Shown here piece after piece: positions 1 to 12,035 of a DNA stretch of 64,000 nucleotides; the first letter of the stretch is position 1; each line of letters opens with the position of its first letter. Source of the stretch: Muscardinus avellanarius. Its lineage: Eukaryota; Chordata; Mammalia; Rodentia; Gliridae. The stretch is taken from positions 30,237,575 through 30,301,574 of the forward strand of contig OY726563.1 of NCBI GenBank assembly GCA_963383645.1, given 5' to 3'. Under the pieces are notes generated by a model. The model ran no database searches. It saw only the letters and a list, made by a program, of their open reading frames with translations, and was not told the DNA's origin. Made by a program: the position numbers and the translations under genes.

Positions 1-765
1 GAGTCCTACTAATATCGATCTCTAATGCCACAAAATCAGTGCTTTTCATAGCCAGAAAACACTATCAGCAGATAAATTAAAAATGTAAATATAAGGGACA
101 GAGAAAAAGAAAACAAGAAGAACAACCAGAGAGCACAAAAGAAACCAGCCTGGATTGCAGAGCCATTCTGGCGCCATCATGCATCACAGCACCAGGCTGC
201 AGAGTGAAAAGGTAAATAAGGAGCTGAAGTGAGCAGCTGCAGATCATTTGGGTGTAATTCAGCAGTTCTTTCAGCACAAAGAAAATCTAAAACTCCCAGT
301 GGCCAAGCTCATCACGCCTTCCAGGGATTCAGAATGGAGCTCAAATCCAGAAAAAAATACGCCAGCCTCACAGCTGAGGGTATGGCAGTGGCACCATATT
401 GCCAGCAGCTGAGGCCAGTCCACCATGCCTGTGACAGCACACACAATAACCATGAGTAAAATTACGGCGGAGAAATCCTTAGGATAATCTCCCTGGGTGT
501 GAGATTTTGCAGTCCAACCCAGGGAAGGAGTAGTGGTGGCAAGATACCATGCCCGAGTCACAGCTCCCTGTGGGAAAATGCCCAGCCTGGCACACCCACA
601 GTTTCTTGCAGCCTCCATTAACTCCCTGAGTCTGAGACTTCATGATACAACCCAGTAAAATAGTAGTGGCGGCTGAGATTACCACAAACTTGAGATCCAG
701 AGCACCCTAAGTGAAGTCGTGGTGACCCGGAAAAGAAACCAGAGAAGGCAAAAACTTCTGAAATC

Positions 766-1679
766 ATGGGAAAGAGGAACAACAATAGAACAATAAATGC
801 CCACAACCCCATAATAAAAGAAGCTGTAACACAGAAATTCAGAGATCTCCAGAAGAACAAATCAGGAATATAACTATAGAAATAATACAGGACTTTAGAA
901 AAGAATTTAGAGAGATTCTAAAAGAAATAAAAGAAGCAATCATTGAGTAAAGGCATCAATTCAAAGTATAAACAATCAATTAGATGACATGGAGAATAGA
1001 ATCTCGCTCCTAGATGATCACTCCAGAAATGAATGCATAATTTCTAACTTAGAAAAAAAAATCAGACAGCAGGAATCTGACATTGAAGAAATATGGGCCC
1101 ATTTTAAGAGAGCTAACCTAAAAATAATTGGAATAGAGGAGGAAAAAGAAGGTGAAACCAAAGGGATCAATAATCTCTTTAAAAAAAATAATAGCAGAAA
1201 ATTTTCCAAACATAGAGCAAGAGGTCAATACACAGATCCAGGAAACTTATAGAATTCCCTTTAGACAGGATCAGAGAAGAGGATCCCCACACCATATAAT
1301 TGTCAAAATGACCAATGTGGAAGCCAAGCAGAGAATCTTAAAGGCAACAAAAACAAAAGGCCAAGTGACTTTCAGAGGCAAACCAATTAGAATCACTCCA
1401 GACTTCCCAAACCAAGTCATGAAAGCCAGAAGGGCATGGAGTAACATATTCCAAGCTCTGAAAGAAAACAACTTCCAGCCAAAAATTTCGTACCCAGCAA
1501 AACTTTCTATCAAATTAAATGGGGAAATAAGAAGCTTCCATGACAAACAGAAACTGAAGGAATTTATGTCTTCAAACACAGCGCTAGAGAAAATACTCAA
1601 AGAGATTAACTACAAAGAAGAAATAGGTAACACACACCAGAACCAGAGAAATAAGATTTTCCATCCAGCAGACAACTAA
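766..1679 (+). pseudogene. L1 ORF1 (ORF1p) pseudogene of half-L1 copy 1
   Basis: This is a decayed frame for the L1 RNA-binding chaperone that forms trimers on L1 RNA. The start ATG at 766 is placed by homology with copies 2 and 3. The coiled-coil part is readable at 989-1252 in one frame. The RRM and C-terminal part is readable at 1152-1679 in another, including the typical RIT-DFPNQVMKARRAW stretch. The 914-bp span is not a multiple of three and frames change near 1150-1250, so it cannot encode a full protein. The stop TAA is at 1677-1679. Confidence 0.8.
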
Positions 1680-1699
1680 GCAAAGAATAATATATTCAT

Positions 1700-2380
1700 G
1701 TGTTTATTGGTTAAAATCTTTGGAGATTCATTATTTATTTTAGTCTTTTACCTATTTGTAAATTGTATTGTTTGCTTTTATTGTTGCTAATTTTTAGGAT
1801 TTCTATTTGGAATATTAATATACCTTCAGATATAGCATTTGGAAATATTTTATCCCATTCTATCAGTAACTTTTAACTCTGTTTACATTGTCTTTGGATG
1901 TACTTTTTTTATTTTTTAGGAAGTTTGTTTATTCTTTTGTTGCCTGTGACTTTGAAATCAGAAATCACTGCCAATTTCAATGTTGTAAAGTGTTATGACC
2001 CAGGTTTTCTTCTAAAAGTTGATAGTCTTAAGATTTACATTTAGGTCTTTTATCTATTTTGAGTTAACATTTGTATATGGTGTTAGGTAAGGTTCCAATT
2101 TTATTTTTTTATGTAATTATTATTTTTCAACAATATTTAGTGAAAAGATTATTACTTTCTTCAAATTTTCTTGGAAATCTTGTAAAAAATAACTTGACCA
2201 TATATGGAAAAATTTATTTTTATTTTACTCCATTGGTTTATATATCTGCCTGCTATAAAGCAGTTTCAATTATTGTAGCTTTATAAGGTTTGAAATCAGA
2301 AAATGTACATCTTCTACCTTTGTTCTTTTCTGAGATTGTTTTGGGTATTTAGAGTTAATATTTCATGTTAGGATAGATTT
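1700..2380 (-). repeat. Inverted L1 ORF2 segment inside half-L1 copy 1
   Basis: The reverse complement reads as the 3' part of L1 ORF2, including the block equivalent to 'ccttacctaatcccatatac' seen in the minus-strand copy at about 44094. It lies directly behind ORF1 but in the opposite direction. The same segment occupies the same place in copies 2 and 3, so it belongs to the element and is not a separate insertion. Confidence 0.7.
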
Positions 2381-2545
2381 TTTCTGAAAAAAAAATAAAT
2401 GTATAATAGTTTCACCTTAACAAAAATAAAAAATATCCTCTAGTAAGAAAGAAAGCAAAAAGAAATGTTATCTCTAAGTGATCACAAGTTTGATATCAGA
2501 CAAATGAATCTGTTATGTGAGATAATCATTGTTAATTTTGGATAC

Positions 2546-2790
2546 AGTGTGGAGAGTTCTTAGAAGAATGCAAATTAACCTACCATATGACTCCTGATTA
2601 TATATCCAAAAGAACTGAAATAAGACTACCATCGTAAAATATAAATATTTGTTTATAGCTGCAAAATTCGTATTTACCAAATGATTGAACCAGCAGAGAT
2701 ATCCATCAACAGATTAATGGATTACAAAATTATAGAAATACATATATTATAAAATTTTATAAAACATTTACTAAATCAACTAGTCTACTG
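2546..2790 (+). mobile_element. Old L1 ORF2 3' fragment
   Basis: Sense L1-like sequence of the type found near the ORF2 3' end: a 'catatgactcctgattatat' block, then a 'ccatcaacagattaatggat' block. It is heavily diverged with no open frame. It may be the flank of copy 1 or an older continuation of its 3' end. Confidence 0.55.
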
Positions 2791-3310
2791 TTGACTGTAA
2801 TAACCACATTTTCCCGCACCCATCTTCTGTGTTTCCAGAACATTTCTAATGGCCATTTTATACAAGATCAAATACCATATCTATATCAAGTTCCCACACC
2901 CCAGTTTCCAATAGAATCAATCACCTCTTTTCCCGTACTCCTACAGCACCATGCACATAGCTCAATTAGAGCACTTATATGCTGAAATAGAGTCAGTTGT
3001 TTATTTATTTGCTTCTTACCACTTAAAATTTGATCAAGAAGTGCTCCATTAGAGAACAGTCTGGGAGGATGATAAGGTATGAGTGAATGATAAAATAGCA
3101 ATGTAATAAATTAGAATTGAATTGCAAAAAATTCAGAATTTCCAAAACAACTTGCACAAATTTATCATATATAAACCACTACAGAAGATACCTCAAAGTA
3201 AATATTTTAAAAGGAAAGGATGAAGTAAAAGAAGAAAGGAGAAGAAGACAGAAGGTGGTATGAAAAAGGAAAGGAAAGAAAAATGAGAGGAAGAAAGAAA
3301 CCCTATGCCA
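2791..3310. other. No recognised gene; purine-rich stretch
   Basis: No family was recognised. Positions 3195-3300 are strongly purine-rich (A/G runs such as 'aaaggaaaggatgaagtaaa'). No ORF has convincing coding features. Confidence 0.6.
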
Positions 3311-3548
3311 ATTTTTTTAATCCTGGTGTGTGTGTGTGTGTGTGTCTGAAATTAGGGATTGAACCCAGGAGCATTCTACCTCCAAGTTATACCCTCAGTC
3401 CTATTTTATTTCCTTTTATTTTAAAATAGGATCTCGCTAGGTTGATTAGAATCTTGCTATATGTTGCAAGTCTCCTTGAACCGGAGATCCTCCTGTCTCA
3501 GTTTCCAAAGTACTAGAATTACAGGTGTGTGCCACCATGCCTGGTTCA
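3311..3548 (-). mobile_element. B1-dID-type SINE with (TG)n at its tail side
   Basis: The reverse complement shows the B1-like left part ending in 'aattctagtactttg'-type sequence and the ID-like right part ('gggttcaatccctaatt' type). A TG microsatellite at 3327-3346 lies at the A-tail side. It is quite diverged. Confidence 0.75.
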
Positions 3549-3681
3549 ATTTTTTATTTATATTGGTTTTAAATGTATGTGATTTCATGTTAATGCTACA
3601 TGCCATTTCACTGGCCCTGATATAATGAGCTAGTAGTTGCAATAGTGTAGAGCTTATTATCACTAAGAATAAAACTATTAT

Positions 3682-3697
3682 ACATATATATATATAC

Positions 3698-3739
<42 letters not shown>

Positions 3740-3772
3740 CTGTGTGTGTGTGTCTGTGTGTGTGTCTGTGTG
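3682..3772. repeat. (TA)n/(TG)n microsatellite
   Basis: An alternating TA run with a few TATACA variants grades into TG/TC-TG repeats. The tyrosine/isoleucine-rich ORFs across it are simple-repeat artefacts. Confidence 0.95.
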
Positions 3773-3889
3773 TAGCTGTGAACTCCTTTTTGTCCTGAAT
3801 TTCAATTTAACAAATATTTCTTAGTTTATCATAAATTTTCCATTTTCAATTTTATAAAATTATTTTTCATAATTCCATTGACATTATGT

Positions 3890-4060
3890 ACATATGTCAG
3901 AATATTAATGCTAATCTCAATATCATGTATGAGGAAGGGGGTGGTAAGGGAGCTGGGGGAAAGCTCATGAAGTGCTGTGTTCATGTATGTCACTATCATT
4001 ATAAACTAATTTATGATGTGAGACTATAATGTACCAATAAATGTATAAAGAATATTTATA
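3890..4060 (+). mobile_element. L1 3' tail fragment
   Basis: A G-rich polypurine block (about 3935-3965) is followed by 'gatgtgagactataatgtac' and 'caataaatgt', the ending shared by the other L1 3' tails in this window (for example 32580-32735). Confidence 0.65.
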
Positions 4061-4177
4061 CCTTAAAACATATTAAAATAATTTATATTTAATAATAAAG
4101 TAAGCAACACAGTCACAGAAAAAAACTCTCTTTTTCATTATCTAATATTGTAATTTAAAGTTTCAAATTTCAAGTTT

Positions 4178-4181
4178 GTTT

Positions 4182-4217
<36 letters not shown>

Positions 4218-4432
4218 TTTTGTGGTACTGCAAATTAAACCCAGAGGCATTCTACCTCTGAGCTATACCCCAGCCCTATTTATTATTCTTTATTTTGAAA
4301 CGGGGTCTCACGGAGCTGCAAAGGGCCTTAAAAAGTAGCCTGGCTGTCTGTCAATTGAGATCCTTCACTCTCAACCTCCCAAATGCTAAATGCTGGAATT
4401 ACAAACGTGAATCATCATGCCTGCCTTCAAGT
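4178..4432 (-). mobile_element. B1-dID SINE with (TTTA)n tail
   Basis: An antisense SINE: TTTA repeats at 4178-4221 stand for the A-rich tail, followed by the ID-like part ('gcattctacctctgagctat') and the B1-like part ending 'catcatgcctg'. Similar 'tcaagttt' words flank it (about 4170 and 4428) and may be a degraded target-site duplication. Confidence 0.8.
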
Positions 4433-4511
4433 TTATTCTTAATGGGCATAAAACATTTGCATAAAATTTAATATTACATAGATTAAGTGGAATTTGGAAT
4501 TCATATGTATA

Positions 4512-4855
4512 TTAGTTAATTTTTTATCCCTGTGACCAAAATATAAGAAAACCATAGAGAAGAAAAGGATTATTTGGCTCAAGGTTTCAGAGATTTAGTC
4601 CATAGTCAGTTGTATCCAAGGCAGAGATATCATGGAGGCACAGTATGGAAGAAGAAAAGTGTTCAGGATAGCATAGAAGTAGAAAGAACCAGGCCATAGG
4701 AGGAGCCAGGGACAAATATAATCACAAAGACTACAACCCCAGTGATCTACCTCCTCCAGCCAATCCTACCTACCACTTCGATCACTCAGTAAGTCTTTTA
4801 AATAGGCTTATCCATTGATGAGGTTAGATTACTGATTCAATTATTTTGCCTAAAG
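4512..4855 (-). mobile_element. MaLR-like LTR (decayed)
   Basis: It resembles the pair near 59.8-63.8 kb: 'catggaggcacagtatggaa', 'acctcctccagccaatccta' and 'ttgatgaggttagattactg' blocks occur in the same order. By general knowledge this is the ERVL-MaLR type of mammalian LTR. The family name is my inference. Confidence 0.5.
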
Positions 4856-5631
4856 TTTTTGCATTACAAGTATATGAATGGCGCGGGTGCCATGTTCCCT
4901 TGCAGCACCAGGCCCCAGAGAGGAGGGGGAATCAGAATGGAGCTCAGAGCCACAGAGGAGATACGTGGGCCTCACACCCGAGGACACAGCAGCAGTGCCT
5001 TACTGCTAGCGGCGAGTTCACCGGATGGCACCAGACCAACGCACTCAACAGCCCACCAGGCTTCAGAGAGGAGCGGTGGACAGTGAGCCTAGGTGAGCCA
5101 CTGCAGAACAGTCGGGCAGAATTCGGCAGAATTTTTGGTGCAGGGAGCGTATAAAGCTCCCAGTGAATGGGCTCAGCACACCCTGCAGGGATTAAGAGTG
5201 GAGCTCAAAACCAGAGAAGAAATATGCCAGCCTCACAGCCGAGGGCGTGGCAGCGGCACCATATTGCAAACGGCAGCAGCAGCAGCAAATTCACTAAGTC
5301 CACCACAGCTTCATCAGCTCACTCAACAAGATTGAGTCAAATTGCAGCCCCTAGAGGAGAAATCCCAGGACTGTACTCCCAGGGACTTGACCCAGTGGGG
5401 GAGTAGTGGTGGCAGAGATATCACACCATAGGAGAACACCCAATCTGGCACCCCCCCCCCCTTATGGTCTAAAGCAGCCTCAATTGACTCCCAGGGACTG
5501 AGACTCTGCGATACAAGCCAGTAAAGGAGTAGTGGGGACTGAGATAGCACAGACTCGAGATCCAGAGCACCCTAAGTGAAGTCGTAGTGACCCAAGGGAA
5601 GAAACCAGAGAAGGCACAAACTTCTGAAATC

Positions 5632-6546
5632 ATGGGAGAGAGGAATAACAATGGAGCAATACATGCTCACAACCCCAAAACATCAGAACCTGATAAAACA
5701 GAAATTCAGAGATTTATAGAAGATCAAATCAGGAAAATAACTGTAGAAATAATAGAGGTGTTTCAAAAAGAATTCAGAGAGAGATAAAAAGAGATAAAGG
5801 GTGCAATTAATGAAGTAAAGGCCTCAATTCAAAGTACAAACAATCAATTAGACCACATGGAGAATAGAATCTAGCTCCTAGAAGATAATCACTCCAAAAA
5901 TGAATGCATAGTTTCTAATTTAGAAAAAAAAATCTGAAAGCTAGAATCTGACATTGAAGAAATATGGGCCCATTTTAAGAGAGCTAACCTAAGAATACTT
6001 GGAATAGAGGAGGGAAAAGAAAGTGAAACCAAAGGGATCAACAATCTCTTCAAGGAAGCAATAGAAAATTTTCCTAACATAGAGCAAGAGGTCAAAACAC
6101 AGGTCCAGGAAACTTATCGAACTCTTTTTAGATAGGATTGGAGAAGAGTATCCCCACGACACATAATTGTCAAAATGACCAATGTGGAAGCCAAGCAGAG
6201 AATCTTAAAGGCAACAAAAACAAAGGGCCAAGTGACATTCAGAGGCAAACCAATTAGAATCACTCCAGACTTCCCAAACCAAGTCATGAAAGCCAGAAGG
6301 GCTTGGAGTAACATATTCCAAACTCTAAAAGAAAACAACTTCCAGCCAAAAATGTCCTACCCAGCAAAACTTTCTATCAAATTAGATGGGGAAATAAGAA
6401 GTTTCCATGACAAACAGAAACTGAAGGAATTTATGTCTTCAAAACCAGCACTAGAGAAAATACTCAAAGAGATTAACTACAAAGAAGAAAGAGGTAACAC
6501 ACACCAGAACCAGAGAAATAAGATTTTCCATCCAACAGACAACTAA
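5632..6546 (+). pseudogene. L1 ORF1 (ORF1p) pseudogene of half-L1 copy 2
   Basis: From the homologous ATG to TAA the span is 915 bp (305 codons with stop), so overall frame is kept, but several in-frame stops interrupt it (near 5785, 5871, 5935 and 6134). The N-terminal coiled-coil region is followed by the RRM-like region and the C-terminal domain readable at 6175-6546 (RIT-DFPNQVMKARRAW motif). The family protein is a nucleic-acid chaperone acting in L1 ribonucleoprotein particles. This copy is dead. Confidence 0.8.
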
Positions 6547-6554
6547 GATTGGTT

Positions 6555-7250
6555 ATCTGTGGAGATTCATTATTTATGTTAGTCTCTTTCCTATCTCTAA
6601 ATTGTATTGTTTGCCTTTATTGTTGCTAATTTTTAGGATTTCTAGTTGGAATATTAATATACCTTCAGATATAGCATTTGGAAATATTTTATCCCATTCT
6701 ATTAGTAACTTTTAACTCTGTTTACATTGTCTTTTGATATACAATATTTTTTTTTAGGGAGTTTGTATACTCTTCTGTTGCCTGTGCCATTGAAATCATA
6801 TCCAAGAAATCACTGCCAATATCAATGTTGTGAGGTTTTATGACCCAGATTTTCTCCTAAAAGTTTATAGTCTTAAGATTTATATTTAGGTCTTTTATCT
6901 ATTTTGAGTTAATATTTGTATATGGGATTAGGTAAGGGTCCAATTTTATTCTTTTCCATGTGATTATTATTTTTCAACAATATTTAGTTAAAAGATTATT
7001 ATTTCCACCACCAAATGTTCGTGGAATCCTTGTCAAAAATAACTTGACAATATAGGGAAGAGTTTAGCTCTAGGCTTGTATTTAACTCCAATGGTTTATA
7101 TATCTGCCTTTAGAATAGTACTACACTGTTTCAATTATTGTAGCTTTATATGGTTTGAAATCAGAAAATATATATCTTCTAGCTTTGTTCTTTTTCAAGA
7201 TCGTTTTGGGTATCTAGAGTCCATATTCCATATTAGGATAGATATTTTTT
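6555..7250 (-). repeat. Inverted L1 ORF2 segment inside half-L1 copy 2
   Basis: Same antisense ORF2-derived block as at 1700-2380 and, in mirror, at about 43790-44440. It starts within 10-20 bp of the ORF1 stop codon in all copies, so the junction is inherited. Confidence 0.75.
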
Positions 7251-7312
7251 TTCTGAAAAATAAATATATAAATATATGATAGTTTTACCAAAAAAAATAG
7301 AAAAAAAATATT

Positions 7313-8245
7313 CTCTGGTAAGAAAGAAAGCAAAAAGAAATATTGAAATGTTATCTTTAAGTCATCAAAAGCTTGGTATCAGACAAATGAAACTGTTATG
7401 TGAGATTATCATTTTTAAGTTTGGATAAATTGCTATAATACTAGATGTCAACCACTAAGCCAAGCATGGGAGGGAGTGATGGGGAGAAAATGGGGTAGGG
7501 ATCGGGTGGGGGCTGACTGGGCGATGTGTGCATGTATATCTACAAAAGTTTGTATCCCACTATGATGTATGAATACAGTGCACCAATAAAAAATTTAAAA
7601 AAAAGAAACAAAAATAAATATTGAAATGTTATCTTTAAGTCATCAAAAGCCTGGTATCAGACAAATGAAACTGTTATGTGAGATTATTATTTTTAATTTT
7701 AATTTTTGGATAAATTGTTATAATACTAGATGTCAACCACTAAGCCAAGCATGGGAAGGAGGGATGGGGAGGGAACGGGGTGGGATCGTGTAGGGGCTAA
7801 CTGGGCAATGTGTGCATGTATGTCTACAGAAGTTTTTTTTTTTAAACCCACTATGATGTATGAATACAGTGCACAAATAAAAATATAATAAAATAAAAAA
7901 ATAAAAAAATAAAAATAAAACATAAAAAAAGAAAAAATATTCTCTGGTAAGAAAGAAAGCAAAAAGAAATATTGAAATGTTATCTTTAAGTCATCAAAAG
8001 CTTGGTATCAGACAAATGAAACTGTTATGTGAGATTATCATTTTTAATTTTGGATAAATTGCTATAATACTAGATGTCAACCACTAAGCCAAGCATGGGA
8101 AGGAGGGATGGGGAGAGAATGGGGTGGGGATTGGGTGGGGGCTGACTGGGCGATGTGTGCATGTATGTCTACAAAAGTTTGTATCCCACTATGATGTATG
8201 AATACAGTGCACCAATAAAAAAATGTTAAAAAAATAAAATAAATA
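7313..8245 (+). repeat. Three tandem copies of the half-L1 3' end
   Basis: The block that begins near 'tattctctggtaagaaagaa' and ends in 'cagtgcaccaataaaaaa' plus an A-rich run occurs three times. The word 'attgaaatg' starts at 7342, 7620 and 7971, giving spacings of 278 and 351 bp. Each unit contains the G-rich tract and its own A-rich end. The middle unit lacks the first roughly 30 bp. Confidence 0.9.
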
Positions 8246-9323
8246 ACTAAAAAAAAAGTATATGAGCTTTTCTGGGAGCAGTCTATGGCAAACCATAACA
8301 CTATGGAATAAATATTATTGTGAAAATAGAACAAAATAGCAAAAAAGGATATAGTTTGAAATTTATATATTGAAGATAAGTGAGATTTTAATAAAGGTAA
8401 AATTATTAATTTGTATAAAAGATAGTTATATCTTCAATGTAATCTAGTCATCAGTCTTCCTCCATGAAATTAGTTCTTTTGGTTTCATTGTCACATGGAT
8501 CATTTGTTACACTACAACTAATAACCTGAGTGGATAATCCTGCCTAAAATAACATTTGGTTAAATTTCAAGTTTTCTACCTTCATGCTATATTCTAGACA
8601 TCTTGAGTCAAGGCTTATATAACATTTTTATCAATATTTCCTCTATAACATATGTATTTATCTTGTAAAGCAATAATGGAGATTTGAGAATGTTATCTAA
8701 CACATCTGATTAATTATGTATCTCTACTTTTCATTCATTTATTATTGAATTAAATTATACTTCAAAGTGAATTCTGGCATGAACATCAAAGTACTACTCA
8801 GCCTTAGTTTCCAGAATTGGATTACTGTCTTTCTGAGAACAAATTCCCAGATATTGGTTTTGTTACCAGCTATCACTAACATTGATGCTGACATTGACAT
8901 CAACTATAATCATTGGTGATATCTGCAATATGTAATTTAAACAATGAGTAACAATACCAATGCTCAGTGGAAATAAATTGCCCATTAAAGAACAAAGGGC
9001 ATCTGTTCTGATACAGATGGTAAGCATAAATTTTACTAACTTTCAATAGAATAAAAAGAGATTTATTATAGTTTACGAAACAATATTAACCTATTTTATC
9101 ACATCAGATTTCAATGTTGAAATTTGGCTTAATATTACAGCTGTTGCTTTCATCACAGAATTTCAGAATGCAGATGTGGTTATGAGAATTTATTCCCTCA
9201 AAGCCAGAATTTCTAAACAAATTTCTTTGCCCTCTCATGTGGCTGGCATGATGTCAGCAATCATCACAGCAAAGAGTATTAAAAACAAAACATTTTTCAC
9301 TTCATATCTAAAATAAGAGCTAA
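8246..9323. other. Unassigned AT-rich DNA
   Basis: No repeat family or coding frame was recognised by eye. Confidence 0.6.
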
Positions 9324-9529
9324 GGCCAGGAGTGGTGGCGCATGCTTGTAATTCCCGCACTTGGGAGGCTGAGAAAGGAGTATCACACAGGTTCGAAGCC
9401 AGCCTCAGCTACTTACTGAGGCTCTCAGAAACTTAGTGAGACCCTGTTTCCAAATAAAATATAAAATATGTCTGGGAGTAGAGCCTGGCGGCAGAAAGCC
9501 CCTGGGTTCTGCCCCCAGTGCCACCAAAA

Positions 9530-9564
<35 letters not shown>

Positions 9565-9567
9565 ATA
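9324..9567 (+). mobile_element. B1-dID SINE, sense, with (AAAT)n tail
   Basis: Starts 'ggccaggagtggtggcgcat'. A perfect pol III B-box sequence GGTTCGAAGCC is at 9390-9400. The ID-like right part and an AAAT-repeat tail follow. Flanks 'agagctaa' and 'atagctaa' are a probable short target-site duplication. Confidence 0.85.
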
Positions 9568-9884
9568 GCTAAAGTGAATACTAAAGCACTAATGCACACA
9601 TGTCAAGAAGTAGGGGACCACTTCTGCCCTACTGCTGCATTCAATAGATATAATTAGTGATTTTCTCTGGTCATTAAGTGCAATAGTGTGGTCATGGGGT
9701 GTGAGTATAAGTTTTGTCACATCACTTCCATGACATTTCTTTAACTTCTTAGGACCTCAAATTGACCATTTGTAAAATATTACCTAAAAGCCTTTGCCCC
9801 TTTATTGTGAAAAGTGTGTAAGTATTTTGGAAGTATTTTGGAAGCAATAAAATATTGTTGAAATATAATTTATTTCCTACATTC
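9568..9884. other. Unassigned DNA
   Basis: Nothing recognised. Confidence 0.5.
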
Positions 9885-12035
9885 ATTCCTTCCTGTCACA
9901 TTATTTTTAAATTTATTTTTCATTTTTATGTGGAACATATTAAAAATGGCATAAATTCAGACTGTGCTTGGTGCCCTCTTCCCCCTCCCCACTCCCCTTA
10001 CCCCTTCCCCACAATAAGTGTCCAGGTTATTCATGCCACATTCATACTTTTACACATATTTGGATGTAGCTCCTTCATTATTCAACCGCAGCCGTCTTCC
10101 TCTCCTATGCTTCCATTCTAGCTTTGCTGAGGTTGACCCTCTATTATCTATATTCCCTCTGGTATTCCTAATACTCCCTAGTTTGGACATATTAGAAAGA
10201 ACTTATGTCCCTTCGTTTTCTGTGCCTGTCTGATCTCACTTAAAATAATGTTCTCCAGGTCTTTCCATCTTTTTGCGAATGACATGATTTTGTTCTTCTT
10301 CATAGCTGAGTAGAATTTCAATTTGTGTATTTCCCATAATTTTGTGATCCATTCATCTGTTGATGGAAACCTAGGTTGGTTTCATATTTTGGCTATTATA
10401 AATTGTGCTACTATGCACATGGGTATGCATATGTTACTGTAATTGTCTGATTTCAATCCCTTTGGACAAATACCCAAAAGTGGTAGAGCTGGATCATATG
10501 GTGGGTCTATTTCAAGTTTTCTAATAATTCTCCACACTGATCTCCATAGCAGCTGAACTAGTTTGTGCTCCTGCCAACGGTGTAAAAGAGTTCCTCTTTC
10601 CCCACATTCTCACCAACATTTGTTATTTGATTTCTTTATGCTTAACACTCTGACTGGGGTTAGATGAAATCTCAGTGTAGCTTTGCTTTGCATCTCCCTG
10701 ATGGCTAATGATGAAGAACATCTTTTCATGTATCTATTGGCCATTTGTATCTCTTCTTTTGTGAGGCATCTATTCAGTTCAGTTGCCCATTTCTTGACTG
10801 GGTTATTTGTTTTGCTAGTGTAGAGTCTTTTGAGCTCTTTGTATATTCTGGATATTATCCCTTTATCAGAGTGGTGGCTGGTAAAGATCTGCTCCCATTC
10901 TTTAGGCTTTCTCTTTAGGTTCTTGATGGTTTCCTTTGATGAGAAGAAACTTTTTAGTTAGATGTCATCCAACTTGTTAATTCTTACTTTAATTTTCTGT
11001 GCTTTGAAAGTCTTGTTGAGAAAGTTATTGCCTATGCCTATATGTTGGAGTATTGTGCCTATGCCCTCCTCTAAAACTTCACAGTCTCTGTTCTAATTTC
11101 TAAGTCTTTGATCCATCTAGAATTAATTCCTGTGCATGGTGAGAGGTAAAGGTTTATTTCCATATTTCTACAAATGGATAGCAAATTCTCTCAGGATAAT
11201 TTGTTGAGAAGGCTATCTTTTCTCCATTGTATGAGTTTGGCCCCTTTGTCAAAATCAATTGACTATAGGTGTTTGAATTTGGTTTTGTATCTCCTATTCT
11301 GTTCCACTGGTCAATATGCCTGTTGTTGTGACAATATCATGCTGTTTTTACTACTATTCCTCTATAGTTTAATTTGAAGTTCAGGATTGTGATGCCTCCT
11401 TCCTGGTTTGTATTGCTGAGGATTGCATTGGCTATTCTGGGTCTTTTCTCTCTCCATATAAAATTCACGACTGATTTTTATAGGTCAAGGAAGAATGTCA
11501 TTGGTATTTATAGAAATTCCATTGAATATTTAGATCACTTTTGGTATAATGGCCATTTTGATTATATTTATTCTGCCTATCCATGAGCAAGGAAGATCTT
11601 TTCATCTTCCAAGGTCTTCAATTTCTTTCTTTAATGTTTTATAATTTTCTTTGTAGAGGTCTTTTGCACCTTTGGTTAGGTTTATTCCTAGGTATTTTAT
11701 TGGTCTTGAGATTATAGTGAATGGAAATGTTTTCTTTATTTCTTTCATTATGGGTTCATTGTTGGCATAAAGAAAAGCCACTGATTCCTTTAGATTTATA
11801 TTGTATCCTGCAAATTTGCTGAACTTGTTAATCAGCTTTAGTACTCTTTTTGTTGAGTTCTTTGGGTCTTCTAGATAAAAGATCATGTCATCTGCAAATA
11901 AGGATAGTTTTAATTCCTCTCTTCTTATTTTAATTTCTTTGATTTTCTTCTCTTGTCTTACTGCTGTGGCAAGAGTCTTGAGGACTATATTGAAAAGGAG
12001 TGGTGATAATGAACATCTTTGTCTTATTCCAGATT
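9885..12035 (-). mobile_element. 5'-truncated L1 (ORF2 3' part and 3'UTR)
   Basis: Read on the minus strand this is the last roughly 2.1 kb of an L1: ORF2 reverse-transcriptase C-terminal and cysteine-rich region (about 12035 down to 10180), then a G-rich 3'UTR tract (plus-strand 'cttccccctccccactcccc' near 9980) and an A-rich end near 9885. Many stops and indels indicate an old copy. It breaks off abruptly at about 12035. Confidence 0.85.
11602..11886 (-). pseudogene. L1 ORF2 reverse-transcriptase fragment
   Basis: A 94-codon open stretch is typical of L1 ORF2p just after the RT catalytic region: [20 protein letters not shown], then [11 protein letters not shown], then [10 protein letters not shown]. 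The whole protein would be about 1,270 residues, so this is a remnant. It sits in the truncated antisense L1 at 9885-12035. Confidence 0.85.

Larger units (their letters stand above)
1..2545 (+). mobile_element. Half-L1 element, copy 1 (5' end cut by window edge)
   Basis: The first bases align with a point about 50 bp inside the 5' end of the better-preserved copy at 43391-46202, so nearly the whole element is present. The order is L1 5'UTR (to about 765), ORF1 (766-1679), about 0.65 kb of L1 ORF2 in inverted orientation (about 1700-2380), then a sense 3' segment from about 2400. No ORF2 follows ORF1 in sense. The shared 3' segment stops matching the other copies near 2545, where the sequence passes into older sense L1. 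It is more diverged than copies 2 and 3, so it is probably the oldest of the three. Confidence 0.75.
4877..8245 (+). mobile_element. Half-L1 element, copy 2, with a triplicated 3' end
   Basis: The architecture matches copies 1 and 3: a GC-richer L1 5'UTR (about 4877-5631), ORF1 (5632-6546), inverted ORF2 sequence (about 6555-7250), and a 3' segment with G-rich tract and A-rich end. The 5' end starts later than in copy 3, so it is probably slightly truncated. A poly-C run lies at 5451-5460. The 3' segment occurs three times in tandem (see 7313-8245). It is less diverged than copy 1. Confidence 0.8.

Noticed and set aside
1..8245. Half-L1 copies 1 and 2 as a segmental duplication
   Set aside because: Flanking DNA differs, their 5' ends and 3' ends differ, and copy 1 looks clearly more diverged than copy 2.
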